Shown piece after piece: positions 40,058 through 49,182 of a stretch of DNA of 64,000 nucleotides. This DNA is from JAGIBJ01 sp032119595. Lineage in GTDB: Bacteria; Actinomycetota; Thermoleophilia; Solirubrobacterales; Solirubrobacteraceae. The stretch lies in NCBI GenBank assembly GCA_032119595.1, contig JAUMBQ010000006.1, positions 992,001-1,056,000 on the forward strand, in the 5' to 3' direction. The notes beneath the pieces were generated by a model, which made no database searches, had not been told where the DNA came from, and saw only the letters and a program-made list of their open reading frames with translations. Every line of letters starts with the position of its first letter. Within the stretch, counting starts at the first letter, position 1. Made by a program: the position numbers and the translations under genes.

Positions 40058-40111
40058 GCGGTGAGCGGCCAAAATCTGTTGCCCTGACAACACATTCTGG
40101 CCGCTCACCGC
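40058..40111. repeat. Dispersed hairpin repeat, loop CCCTGA
   Basis: GCGGTGAGCGGCCA arm and complementary TGGCCGCTCACCGC, with mid-stem mismatches; 31 nt after the stop of the phosphoesterase gene ending at 40143 (minus strand). Confidence 0.9.
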
Positions 40112-40142
40112 CTGGCCAGCGCTTGCGCGCCTTCCCGGCGCG

Positions 40143-41201
40143 CTATCCGGCGGCGACGAAGGGCACGCGCTCGTAGGAGAAGACGGCCTTGCTCTTGGGG
40201 TCGATCTTCAGGCGCAGGTAGCCGTTGGCGTCGGCGCTGCCGTCGACGGTCACGCGAGAGAGGTTCGGCACGTCGAAGCCCACCCCGTAGATCGCGCTGT
40301 TCTTGGCGGTCTTGTCGGCCAGCGGACGGTCGGCCACGTAGACGTGCGAGTCGCCGTTGAGCAGCAGCACCGGCCGGCCGAAGCTCTTGGTCAGGGACGC
40401 CAGGCGCTGCACGAACGTCGTGAACCCGGAGTAGTTGGCGGGGTCGCCCGTGATGTTCGGATCCCACATGTCGGCCTGGATGCCGAGCGCGATGCCGCGC
40501 GCGTTGGTGCGGTCAGCCGCCCGGAACGTCTCGTCGAGCCAGCGCAGGTTCGCGGCGGAGCGCTCAGAGAACTCATCGATGCGCAGCTGCTTGAGGGCAG
40601 CCGTCTCGGCCGTGCCAAACCACGGGGCAAGGTTGTTGTTGGAACCGACGACGTGGAGTTCGGCAAACATCACGTCCTTCTCCTCCCAGCGCGTGTTCTC
40701 GACGAACGGAGCGGCCTGGGATGCAACCGCGCGAGGCTGCTGGCCGAGCGTGGAGCCCGGCGTCGGGTAGAAGATCCTGCGCAGCTCGTCGAGGCGCGAC
40801 GGACCCGCCGTGATAATCGGCGCCCCGGAAACGACCGGCCCGGCAGGCTGGTAGCCGCCGTTGTTCGTCCGGTGGCAGTCGGTCCACTCGTTGTCGCCGG
40901 GGGTGAAGACGAACGGATCCTCAAACGTGTCGAAGTGGCCGCGGATGGTCTCGAAGTAGCCCGTGTCGCAGCGCGAGGAGCCGTTCTTGATGTCGCCCAG
41001 GTGCATCACCAGTGACACGGCCGGATCGGCGTTGATCACACCGATCTGGCTCGGGAAGGCAGCAAGCTGGGTTGCGCCGTACGGCGTGTCGCCGATGACC
41101 GCGTACGTGGCGGTCTTGGGCTTGGGCGCGGCGGCGGCCGGGGCGGTCGCGACCGTGGCCGAGACGGCGGCGACAGCGAGGCCGAGAGCGAGTCGGTTCA
41201 T
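40143..41201 (-). CDS. Secreted metallophosphoesterase
   Basis: 352 residues. A signal peptide (LALGLAVAAVSATVATAPAAAAP) precedes a calcineurin-like domain with the metal motifs in order: YAVIGDTPYG (Asp), HLGDIKNG (Asp), TPGDNEWTDC (Asp-Asn) and NGDSHVYVAD (His). The usual GNHE motif is thus replaced by GDNEW, as in a known secreted subset of this superfamily. The enzyme probably cleaves extracellular phosphoesters; its substrate is unknown. It starts at ATG 41201 with AAGGAA about 8 nt upstream, so this gene has a normal ribosome site. It is divergent from the large RHS gene. Confidence 0.9.
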   Translation of the reverse strand: MNRLALGLAVAAVSATVATAPAAAAPKPKTATYAVIGDTPYGATQLAAFPSQIGVINADPAVSLVMHLGDIKNGSSRCDTGYFETIRGHFDTFEDPFVFTPGDNEWTDCHRTNNGGYQPAGPVVSGAPIITAGPSRLDELRRIFYPTPGSTLGQQPRAVASQAAPFVENTRWEEKDVMFAELHVVGSNNNLAPWFGTAETAALKQLRIDEFSERSAANLRWLDETFRAADRTNARGIALGIQADMWDPNITGDPANYSGFTTFVQRLASLTKSFGRPVLLLNGDSHVYVADRPLADKTAKNSAIYGVGFDVPNLSRVTVDGSADANGYLRLKIDPKSKAVFSYERVPFVAAG

Positions 41202-41404
41202 GGGGGAATTCCTTGGAGGCGGAGGGACGGGTCTGCCGGAAAGGCGTCGCCGGAGATCCGAGCCCGGAGGGCCGGACCGTGAGAGACGAAGCCCGTCGGA
41301 TGACGCCGCGACGGTAAGCGTCCTCGCGGCCCGCAATGTCGCCCGGAGGTGAACCGTCACATGGCGGCGACAATGCGATCTCGGGGCGGCTGGCCGGCCC
41401 GAAA

Positions 41405-41458
41405 GCGGTGAACGGCCAAAATGTGTTGCCCTGACAACAGATTCTGGCCGCTCACCGC
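41405..41458. repeat. Dispersed hairpin repeat, loop CCCTGA, in a divergent promoter region
   Basis: GCGGTGAACGGCCA arm and TGGCCGCTCACCGC. This is the one copy not clearly downstream of a gene: it lies 204 nt before the phosphoesterase start and 137 nt before the RHS start. Confidence 0.9.
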
Positions 41459-41581
41459 CCAGCCGGGCGGTCGTGGCTGCTCACCGCTCGCCGCCCGAAC
41501 ATCGCCGCGCTCCTGTCCTCCGGCGACACCCCCCACCCCACCCCAGGACGGGGACCCCAAGAAACACTGGGGGGAAATCTC

Positions 41582-41588
41582 AGGGAGG
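41582..41588 (+). promoter_or_regulatory. Shine-Dalgarno sequence deciding the RHS start
   Basis: AGGGAGG lies 6 nt before ATG 41595. It selects that ATG over 41421 (inside the hairpin), 41622 and 41631. Confidence 0.65.
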
Positions 41589-41594
41589 TCCCCG

Positions 41595-44500
41595 ATGTGG
41601 GGGTGGGGCGGCTTGCGCAGGATGCTGACCATGCGCTCGATCTCTCTGCTTGCCCTGGTGGCAGCGCCCCTGCTGATGGCCTCGCCGGCCCAGGCGGCGC
41701 CCGCCCGACCCGACCTCAAAATCAGCGGCCTGAAGGTCGCGACCACCGCGACGCCGCCCGGCGGGGCGCTGAGCCCGACGTGGACGCTGCGCAATGCCGG
41801 GCCGCGGCCGGCGAAGGCGTCGTCGATCAGTTTCGTGCTGTCGAAGGACACCAAAGTCGACAAGCGCGACGTCAAGCTCGGCGCCGTTAAGGCCAAGAAG
41901 CTGGTCGCGCGGCGCACCGCCCCCGGCACCGCGAAGCTCAAGGTTCCAAAGACGGTCAAGCACGGTACCTACACCCTGATCGCCTGCGCCGATAGCGCCC
42001 GGAAGCTGCCCGAACTCAGCGAACGCAACAACTGCGCGACCACCAAGGTCACGATCGGCAACCCCGCTCCGGCTGGCAACTCCGCCCCACCCCAGCCCCA
42101 GACCACCACCGTCGACCCGCCCGCGCGCCCCGCCCCCGGCAACGAGAACCTGCCGCCCGCCCCGACGCCACCACCGACGAACAACGGCCCCGGCGACCCC
42201 GACCCGACCCCGACGCCCGGCCCGGTGCCGGACCCCGCCGACACCGCCACCAAGCTCAACGAAGACGCCGCCACCTCCGTCTACGACGCCACCCGCTTCC
42301 TGTACTCGGGCAGCAACCCGGTCCAGCGGGGCGTCGCACCCGGCACGATCGACGATGCCCGCGTGTCGGTGATCAAGGGCAAGGTCGTCGACCGCGACAG
42401 CAAGCCGCTGGCCGGCGTGCAGATCACGGTGCTCGACCACCCCGAGTTCGGCTACACCCAGACCCGCGCCGACGGCGACTACGACCTCGCGATCAACGGC
42501 GCGAACCTCACGCTCGTGCTCGAGAAGGGCGGCTACCTCACGGTCCAGCGCACGCTCGATCCCAACTGGCAGGACTACGACGTACAGAGCGACATCACGA
42601 TGGTGCCAGTCGACAAGGTCGTCACGGAGATCGAGCCGGGCAGCAACGAGCCGATCCAGGTCGCCGAGAGCACGCCGACCCAGGACACCGACGGCAAGCG
42701 CCAGAGCCTCCTGTTCTTCACGAAGGCCACGAAGGCCACGATGACCCTGCCGGACGGCTCCAAGAAGCCGATCGAGAAGCTCGACGTGCGCGTCACCGAA
42801 TTCACGCAGGGCGATGACGGCGACAGCGCGATGCCGGGCACGCTCCCCAGCACCACCGGCTACACGTACGCCGCCGAGTACTCGATCGACGAGGCCCTGA
42901 AGGCCAAGGCCACCCGCGTCGACTTCGACCGCCCGGTCCTCAACTACCTGGAGAACTTCACCGGCGCGCCCGTCGGCGGGGTCGTGCCGACCGGCTACTA
43001 CGACCGCGCCGACGGCCAGTGGAAGGCCGGCCCGAACGGCAAGGTGCTCAAGGTGATCAGCGAGGCCGGCGGGATCGCCGCGATCGACGTGACCGGCGAC
43101 GGCACCGCCGACACCGGCGAGCCACTCACCAAGCTCGGCATCACGGACGACGAGCGCCGCGCCGTCTCCGACCGTTACGCCCCCGGCGCCGAACTCTGGC
43201 GCGTGCCGCTCGACCACTTCACCCCGTGGGACCACAACTGGCCGTTCGGCCCGCCGCCCGGCGCCAAGGCCCCCAAGCTCAAGGAGTTCGAGTGGCAGGA
43301 CCCGAACGACCCGTGCAAGGCCAAGGGCTCCGAGATCGGCTGCGAGACGCAGACGCTGGGTGAGTCGATCCCGCTCACCGGCACGGACCAGACCCTGCAC
43401 TACACGTCGGATCGCACGCCCGGCTGGAAGGTCGACGACAAGCTCGAGATCCCGATCACCCCGTCCGTCATCCCGGACCGCCTCAAGGGCGTGCAGCTCG
43501 AGGTGACCATCGGTGGCAAGAAGATCGAGAAGCGCTGGTGCGATCCCAAGTACCCGACGACCGGCACCCAGACCTGCGGCACCCTGCCGGCGATCACGCC
43601 GAACCTCACCCACACCCTCACGTGGGACGGCGTCGACGCCTATGACCGCGAGGTCCAGGGGCGCATGAAGGCCACGATTCGCGTGCTCTTCATCTACGAG
43701 TTCAACTACTACAACGCGCCGGAGGAGTTCGGCGCGAGCTTCGGCCAGTTCCCGTCCGACACCGAGGTCTTCGACGGCCGCGGCGCCTGCGGCAACCGCG
43801 CGGGCAACATGGAGTCGCACTTCTTCTGCGGCATTCCGGTCGGCCAGACGATCACCCGGTACGTCGGCTCGTGGGACAGCCGCGAGGTCGACAACCTCGG
43901 CGGCTTCGCCCTGAGCGGCCACCACTCGTTCGACCCGGGCAACGGCGTCGTGCACAAGGGCGACGGCCAGACGCTCACCGGCGGCGCCATGAGCAAGACG
44001 CTGAACACGCTCGTCGGCGCCTACTCGGGCCCGCGGATCGGGCATCCCGACAGCGAGGGCAAAGACGCCAATGACGTCGCGCTCGACTACCTGGGCGGCT
44101 ACGACCGCGGCCCGGACGGCTCGCTGTTCGTGCTCGTGAACTTCAACGAGAAGGGCATCTTCCGGGTGGCTCCCGACGGCAAGGTGAGCCGCTACGCCGG
44201 CGCTCGCGGCACCGGTGACCGCCCGTACGACGGCCTCATCGCACCGCTCTCGCCCGACGGCACGCCGGCCAAGGAGGCCAAGCTCGGCTACGAGCCGACG
44301 GGCCTGGTCGCGGGCCCCGATGGCAGCGTGTACTGGTCGGCCTACGGCACGAATTCCAACAACTACTTCATCGCCCGCATCACGCCCGAGGGCAAGGTGC
44401 AGCGCGTCGCCGGCAGCGACGATCCGCAGGCGAAATGGGCCGACGACCAGCCCGCCACGCAGACGCGCCTGGGCGGCGTGAAGGGCATCCTGCCCACCGC

Positions 44501-47500
44501 CGACGGCACGATCTACTTCACGGAACGCGGCACGGCCTACAACGGCTACCACGCGCGTGTCCGCAAGATCACGCCGGCCGGCCTCACCGCGACGGTCGCC
44601 GGTGGCGGCTCCGACGCGAACGAGAACGAGGACCTTGGCGAGGGCGAGCCCGCGCGCGATGCGTCCTTCGCGATCCCGTATGGCCTGACGCTCGGCGACG
44701 ACGGGTCGCTGTACTTCGCGCTGCCGAACGAGAACATCGTCGAGAAGGTCACGCCGCAGGGCCGCATCCAGCGCGTCGCCGGCAACCACACCGCGCCGTG
44801 GGAGATCCCGCAATACGGCGAGCTGGCGACGCAGGCGAACATCGGCTTCCCGGTCGACGTCGCGATGGGCCGTGACGGCGCGCTATACATCCGCCACAAC
44901 CAGCGCGGCACGCCCAGCGGATCGCTGATCTCGCGGGTGCGGACCGACGGTCGCCTGGAGCATGTCGCCGGGCACCTGCGCGGCACCTGCGGCTACAGCC
45001 GCTCGCCCGAGGGTGAGCAGGCGACGCGCTCGTGCATCGAGACGTCCGACGGTGGCATGAGCATCGACGGCGACGGTCGCGTGATCTTCGCCGACGGTCG
45101 CCATCAGATCCGCCGCATCGATCCGCCGCTCCCCGGCTTCGACCGGGACGGCTACGCGGTGCCGTCACCCGACGGCAGCGAGATCTGGGAGTTCGACCGC
45201 GACGGCCGCCACCTGGCGACCAAGAGCGCGCTCAACGGCACCACCCAGCGCACGTTTACCTACGGCACCCACGGCCTCACCAAGCTGACCGACGGCGACG
45301 GCAACGTCACCACGATCGAGCGCTCCGCCAGCGGCGCGCCCGAGGCGATCGTCGGACCCGGTGGGCAGCGCACGACACTCGCGCTCGACGGCAACGGTTG
45401 GCTCGCCGAGGTTAAGAACCCGGCCGGTGAAGCGACCCGCATGACCTACCACGGCGGGGGCCTGATGGCGTCGTTCAAGACGCCGGGCGGCGGCACGAGC
45501 CAGCTCACGTACGACGCCAAGGGCCGCCTGACGAAGGACATCAGTGCCGACGGCGTGGTCACGACCCTGGAGCGCGTCGAAGGTGACGGCACCACGGCCG
45601 TGAAGGTCACGGCCGGCGACCGCCTCACCACGTACCACATGGAAACGCTGCCCTCGGGCGAGCGCCAGCGCCGAATCGTACGCCCGGGCGGTCTCACGAC
45701 GATCGCCAAGACGCTGTCGGATGGCAGCACCGAGCGCACCGATCCCGACGGCACGAAGACCGTGCAGACCAACGGCCCGGACCCGCGCTGGGGAGCCCGC
45801 GTGATCGTGCCGCAGGAGCGCACGATCACCACGCCTGGTGGCAAGACGCGCACCCAGACGTGGTCGCGATTCGTGACGCTTGCCGACCCGAAGAACCCGT
45901 TCAGCGTGGAGACGATGCGCGTTGATGGTCCTCAGGGCGACTGGAGCTACTCGGCCGGTGAGCCGGACGATCCGGACGACCAGACCACGACGTTCCGGTC
46001 CAATCGCAACCACACGTCGGTCACGACGCTGGACCGCCGCGGCCGCGCGATCAAGGTCAAACCGGCCAGCACGGTCGACCCGATCACGATCACGTACGAC
46101 GAGCAGGGCGGCACGAAGACCGTCACGCAGGGCGACACGAAACAGTCGTTCACCTACGACGCCAAACTGCGCCTGCAATCGCGCACGGACGCGGCCGGTG
46201 GCACCCTGACCTACGGCTACGACGCCGCCGATCGCGTCACGTCGGTGACCGTCCCGGACGATGTCGCGGGCGACTCGGTCTACCGCTACGCCTACAACGA
46301 GGACGGCGGGACGAAGTCGGTCACGACGCCCGAGGGCAAGGTCCACGCGTTCACGCGCACGCAGACCGGTCGTGAGAAGACGTACCAGCCGGCCGGCCAG
46401 GCGACGACGTACACCCGCGACTACTTCGGCAATCGCGAGCTGAAGTCGGCGGCGCTGCCGTCCGGCAAGTCGACCGCGTACACCTACACGGACGGCGGCC
46501 AGCTCAAGGGCGAGGACAACGGCGAGACCAAGCGCGCGTACTCGTACGTGGATGGCGCCGATCAGTTCGACGTCATCACGCGGACGCTCAGCGGTGGCGG
46601 CGGCACGCAGTCGATCGACTTCGGCTACGACGGCGCCCTGCCGACGAGCATGGCGTTCACCGGTGCGGCCGAGGGTGCGTACTCGTACGCCTGGAGCGAC
46701 CAACTGCTCCCGACCGAGGAGAAGCTCACGATCGGCGGCGAGTCGTTCGCCGACGCGATGGACTTCGACACCGACGAGCAGGCGATCAAGCGCGGGCCGT
46801 TCACGTTCACGCGCAATGGGCCGGGCGGCGCCATCGACGGCATCTCCGGCGGCCCGCTGGCGATCGGCCTGCAGTACGACACGCTGGCTCGCGTGAAGAA
46901 CCGCACCGTGAAGGTCGCGGGCGGCGACGTGTTCGGCCAGGCGTACGCGTACGACAAGACCTCGCGGATCACGTCGATCGTCGACACGCCCAAGGGCGGC
47001 GCAGCGAAGACGCGCACCTACGAGTACGACGGTCGCGGGCAGCTGCGCCGCGTGAAGGAGGGCGCGAGCATCGTGGAGGAGTACGTCTACGACGCCGACG
47101 GCAACCGCACGTCGGCGAAGATCGGCGGTGCTCCGGCGCAGGTCGCGACCTTCGATGCGGGCGGCCAGCTCAAGTCGCGGGCGGGCGTGGCATACACGTT
47201 CGACGCCGACGGCTTCATGACCGCGCGCGGCAGCGACACGTTCACGTGGAGCCGCAATGGTGAGCTGCTCTCGGCGACGGTCGGCGGCGTGACGGCGACG
47301 TACACGTACGACGCCCTCGGGCGACGCACCGCGCGCACGGTCGGCGCCGACACGCAGACCTACCTCTACGGCGATCCGGCGCAGCCGTTCCGGGTCACCG
47401 CGTGGAAGGACCCGAACGGCACGGTCACGCGCGTCTCGTACGACGAGCACGACCAGATGTTCGCGCTGCGCCGCGGCGACGTGACGTACTCCGTTGGCTC

Positions 47501-48203
47501 CGATCAGGTCGGGTCGCCGCGCGTGATCGTGGACGCCGATGGCACCGTGGTGCGTCGCAATGCGTACGACGCGTTCGGCCAGCCGACGGTCGAAGTCGGT
47601 GGTTCGTTCTCGCTGCCGATCGGCTTCGCCGGTGGCCTGCAGGATCCGCTTACCGGTCTGGTGCGCTTCGGCCTGCGCGACTACGAGCCGGCCTCCGGGC
47701 GGTTCGTGTTCCGCGACCCGTCGCTCTTCGCGGGATCCCCGGACAACCTGTTCGCGTACGCCGCCTCCAACCCGGTGCAGAACCGGGATCCCAGCGGCCT
47801 AGTGTGCGCGTCCTTCGGGGCCTTCGGTGGCGCTGGCGGCGGCATCCAGTTCTGCCGCGACAACACGATCGAGAAGGCGAACTGGTCGATGTGCGCGGAG
47901 CTCGGTGTGGGCGTCGGCGGTGGCGTGGAGATCGACGCGATGGCCGGCGCCGCAGAGACCGGTGGCGCGATCACCGCCGAACTCACCGGCAAGGCCGGCA
48001 TCTTCGGCGGCACGATCGGCGGCGAGATGGACCTCGACTGCTTCAACGTGAAGGGCGGCGCCAAGGTCCAAGCCGGCCCCGTCAAGGCCTCCGTCGACAC
48101 CTCAGGCACCCCCGACTTCGGCTACACCCAATGGGAAAACGTCACCAAAGTCGGCGGCAAGATCGAAGGCAAGATCGCCTGGAAGCAGTGCGCGAAGTGG
48201 TGA
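41595..48203 (+). CDS. Giant secreted RHS/YD-repeat protein with teneurin-like architecture
   Basis: 2202 residues. In order: signal peptide (to about 35, LLALVAAPLLMASPAQA); CARDB-like domain (about 39-155); Pro-rich linker; carboxypeptidase-regulatory-like domain (about 257-340, GKVVDRDSKPLAGVQITV); a beta-sandwich region; NHL-type propeller (about 800-1185, DGSLFVL, DGSVYWS, DGTIYFTERG, DGSLYFALP); a long series of YD repeats (about 1186-2015, TFTYGTHGLTKLTDGDGN, YAYNEDGGTKSV); the RHS core (GLQDPLTGLVRFGLRDYEPASGRFVFRDP); and a variable C-terminus of about 140 residues, Gly/Ala-rich with six Cys. This order (plug, NHL, YD shell, core, variable tip) is that of bacterial teneurin-like RHS proteins, often polymorphic toxins. 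The tip matches no toxin I know. Confidence 0.92.
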   Translation: MWGWGGLRRMLTMRSISLLALVAAPLLMASPAQAAPARPDLKISGLKVATTATPPGGALSPTWTLRNAGPRPAKASSISFVLSKDTKVDKRDVKLGAVKAKKLVARRTAPGTAKLKVPKTVKHGTYTLIACADSARKLPELSERNNCATTKVTIGNPAPAGNSAPPQPQTTTVDPPARPAPGNENLPPAPTPPPTNNGPGDPDPTPTPGPVPDPADTATKLNEDAATSVYDATRFLYSGSNPVQRGVAPGTIDDARVSVIKGKVVDRDSKPLAGVQITVLDHPEFGYTQTRADGDYDLAINGANLTLVLEKGGYLTVQRTLDPNWQDYDVQSDITMVPVDKVVTEIEPGSNEPIQVAESTPTQDTDGKRQSLLFFTKATKATMTLPDGSKKPIEKLDVRVTEFTQGDDGDSAMPGTLPSTTGYTYAAEYSIDEALKAKATRVDFDRPVLNYLENFTGAPVGGVVPTGYYDRADGQWKAGPNGKVLKVISEAGGIAAIDVTGDGTADTGEPLTKLGITDDERRAVSDRYAPGAELWRVPLDHFTPWDHNWPFGPPPGAKAPKLKEFEWQDPNDPCKAKGSEIGCETQTLGESIPLTGTDQTLHYTSDRTPGWKVDDKLEIPITPSVIPDRLKGVQLEVTIGGKKIEKRWCDPKYPTTGTQTCGTLPAITPNLTHTLTWDGVDAYDREVQGRMKATIRVLFIYEFNYYNAPEEFGASFGQFPSDTEVFDGRGACGNRAGNMESHFFCGIPVGQTITRYVGSWDSREVDNLGGFALSGHHSFDPGNGVVHKGDGQTLTGGAMSKTLNTLVGAYSGPRIGHPDSEGKDANDVALDYLGGYDRGPDGSLFVLVNFNEKGIFRVAPDGKVSRYAGARGTGDRPYDGLIAPLSPDGTPAKEAKLGYEPTGLVAGPDGSVYWSAYGTNSNNYFIARITPEGKVQRVAGSDDPQAKWADDQPATQTRLGGVKGILPTADGTIYFTERGTAYNGYHARVRKITPAGLTATVAGGGSDANENEDLGEGEPARDASFAIPYGLTLGDDGSLYFALPNENIVEKVTPQGRIQRVAGNHTAPWEIPQYGELATQANIGFPVDVAMGRDGALYIRHNQRGTPSGSLISRVRTDGRLEHVAGHLRGTCGYSRSPEGEQATRSCIETSDGGMSIDGDGRVIFADGRHQIRRIDPPLPGFDRDGYAVPSPDGSEIWEFDRDGRHLATKSALNGTTQRTFTYGTHGLTKLTDGDGNVTTIERSASGAPEAIVGPGGQRTTLALDGNGWLAEVKNPAGEATRMTYHGGGLMASFKTPGGGTSQLTYDAKGRLTKDISADGVVTTLERVEGDGTTAVKVTAGDRLTTYHMETLPSGERQRRIVRPGGLTTIAKTLSDGSTERTDPDGTKTVQTNGPDPRWGARVIVPQERTITTPGGKTRTQTWSRFVTLADPKNPFSVETMRVDGPQGDWSYSAGEPDDPDDQTTTFRSNRNHTSVTTLDRRGRAIKVKPASTVDPITITYDEQGGTKTVTQGDTKQSFTYDAKLRLQSRTDAAGGTLTYGYDAADRVTSVTVPDDVAGDSVYRYAYNEDGGTKSVTTPEGKVHAFTRTQTGREKTYQPAGQATTYTRDYFGNRELKSAALPSGKSTAYTYTDGGQLKGEDNGETKRAYSYVDGADQFDVITRTLSGGGGTQSIDFGYDGALPTSMAFTGAAEGAYSYAWSDQLLPTEEKLTIGGESFADAMDFDTDEQAIKRGPFTFTRNGPGGAIDGISGGPLAIGLQYDTLARVKNRTVKVAGGDVFGQAYAYDKTSRITSIVDTPKGGAAKTRTYEYDGRGQLRRVKEGASIVEEYVYDADGNRTSAKIGGAPAQVATFDAGGQLKSRAGVAYTFDADGFMTARGSDTFTWSRNGELLSATVGGVTATYTYDALGRRTARTVGADTQTYLYGDPAQPFRVTAWKDPNGTVTRVSYDEHDQMFALRRGDVTYSVGSDQVGSPRVIVDADGTVVRRNAYDAFGQPTVEVGGSFSLPIGFAGGLQDPLTGLVRFGLRDYEPASGRFVFRDPSLFAGSPDNLFAYAASNPVQNRDPSGLVCASFGAFGGAGGGIQFCRDNTIEKANWSMCAELGVGVGGGVEIDAMAGAAETGGAITAELTGKAGIFGGTIGGEMDLDCFNVKGGAKVQAGPVKASVDTSGTPDFGYTQWENVTKVGGKIEGKIAWKQCAKW

Positions 48204-48277
48204 GTCGACGGTAAGGGCGGCGGGCGGCGGGCGGCGCCCGCCGCAGCGCCAAACGCCCCACCAAACGCCCCGCCAGA

Positions 48278-48329
48278 CGGTGAGCGGCCAGAATCTGTTG
48301 CCAGGACAACAGATTCTGGCCGCTCACCG
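48278..48329. repeat. Dispersed hairpin repeat, perfect 23-bp stem, loop CCAGGA
   Basis: Perfect arms 48278-48300 and 48307-48329 (CGGTGAGCGGCCAGAATC... and complement). It lies 75 nt after the RHS stop and 3 nt before the next ORF start. The best-conserved copy. Confidence 0.95.
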
Positions 48330-48331
48330 CT

Positions 48332-49003
48332 TTGGAGGCGTATCGACGAGTGGGTCGTGCCGGGCCCGCTGCCTACGGCTTTGCCGACTCCCCGCCAGCC
48401 GTTGCCATTGTCGCGACCATCCTGTGGCTGCCCTGGGCGACCTACCGAGTCCGGCTTCCGAAGATGCTGGCTGCGCGGTACCAGGCCTCGGCGCGTGCCG
48501 AGGCTTCGCTGCCGAGCTGCCCACGTTGCCGCATCCGGGAGCGCGACGCATCTGGGTGGTGCCCTGCGTGCCTGACAGCGTTGATGCCTGGGCAGCTCGC
48601 CGGGAACGAACCGCTCGTCGCTGCTAGCGACATGCACGTCTCATCAGCTTCGCCCGAAGTCCGATCGAACCTCTCCAACCCGTACCGCATCAACTTCTCC
48701 TCTGGAGAGATGGGCCGCATGTGGCCCGGCTATGCCGAAGTCATGGTCTGGCTTGCACGCCGGGCATACCCCGATCTACGGGTCACGATCGAACAGGCCT
48801 ACCTGGACCCGGCCGACCCAGCACTGCTCTGGACCTGCAAACACGTCGTCGGCACCAGCCGGGACGGAGTCCTGGAGGACAGTCGCATCGTCAGCTGGCA
48901 TCGACTCCAAGACGACAAGATCACCTCGAGCTGGGAATTCATGCCGATCGAACCCGGACCCAGTCAGGAAAAGGTGGAACCAGAGCTGGCCACCCCGGGG
49001 TGA
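48332..49003 (+). CDS. Small membrane zinc-ribbon protein boxed between two hairpin repeats
   Basis: Family not recognised. From TTG 48332 the 223 residues start with a basic segment, a hydrophobic helix (AVAIVATILWLPWATYRV), then a zinc ribbon with two CPxC knuckles (SCPRCRIRERDASGWCPACL). The C-terminal half (MWPGYAEVMVWLARRAYPDLRVTIEQAYLDP...SSWEFMPIEPG) is protein-like but unknown. The start is uncertain: there is no Shine-Dalgarno sequence, and GTG 48350 is possible. The ORF begins 3 nt after one hairpin repeat and its TGA stop is the TGA inside the next copy. As the first gene after the RHS protein it is a candidate immunity gene, though nothing in the sequence proves this. Confidence 0.6.
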   Translation: MEAYRRVGRAGPAAYGFADSPPAVAIVATILWLPWATYRVRLPKMLAARYQASARAEASLPSCPRCRIRERDASGWCPACLTALMPGQLAGNEPLVAASDMHVSSASPEVRSNLSNPYRINFSSGEMGRMWPGYAEVMVWLARRAYPDLRVTIEQAYLDPADPALLWTCKHVVGTSRDGVLEDSRIVSWHRLQDDKITSSWEFMPIEPGPSQEKVEPELATPG

Positions 49004-49048
49004 GCGGCCATTTTCTGTTGTCCTGGCAACAGATTCTGGCCGCTCACC
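48999..49048. repeat. Dispersed hairpin repeat, loop TCCTGG, containing a gene's stop codon
   Basis: GGTGAGCGGCCA arm and TGGCCGCTCACC, with an inner CTGTTG/CAACAG stem and a mismatched TTTT/ATTC middle. The TGA at 49001-49003 ends the upstream ORF. Confidence 0.9.
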
Positions 49049-49182
49049 GTCTTGGAGGGCTTGGCAGGGCAGACCTCACGCGTGCTGGCTACTCAGTCCG
49101 CAGCACGCGGGATCCCGCCAATTGCCGAGTCCTGACCGGACGGCTTTCTGAACTGCGTTCATGCGATGGCGCCGAGCGCCCG

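Noticed and set aside
41421..41594. RHS gene starting at ATG 41421
   Set aside because: That ATG lies in the hairpin repeat; ATG 41595 has a strong Shine-Dalgarno sequence and is followed by a signal peptide.
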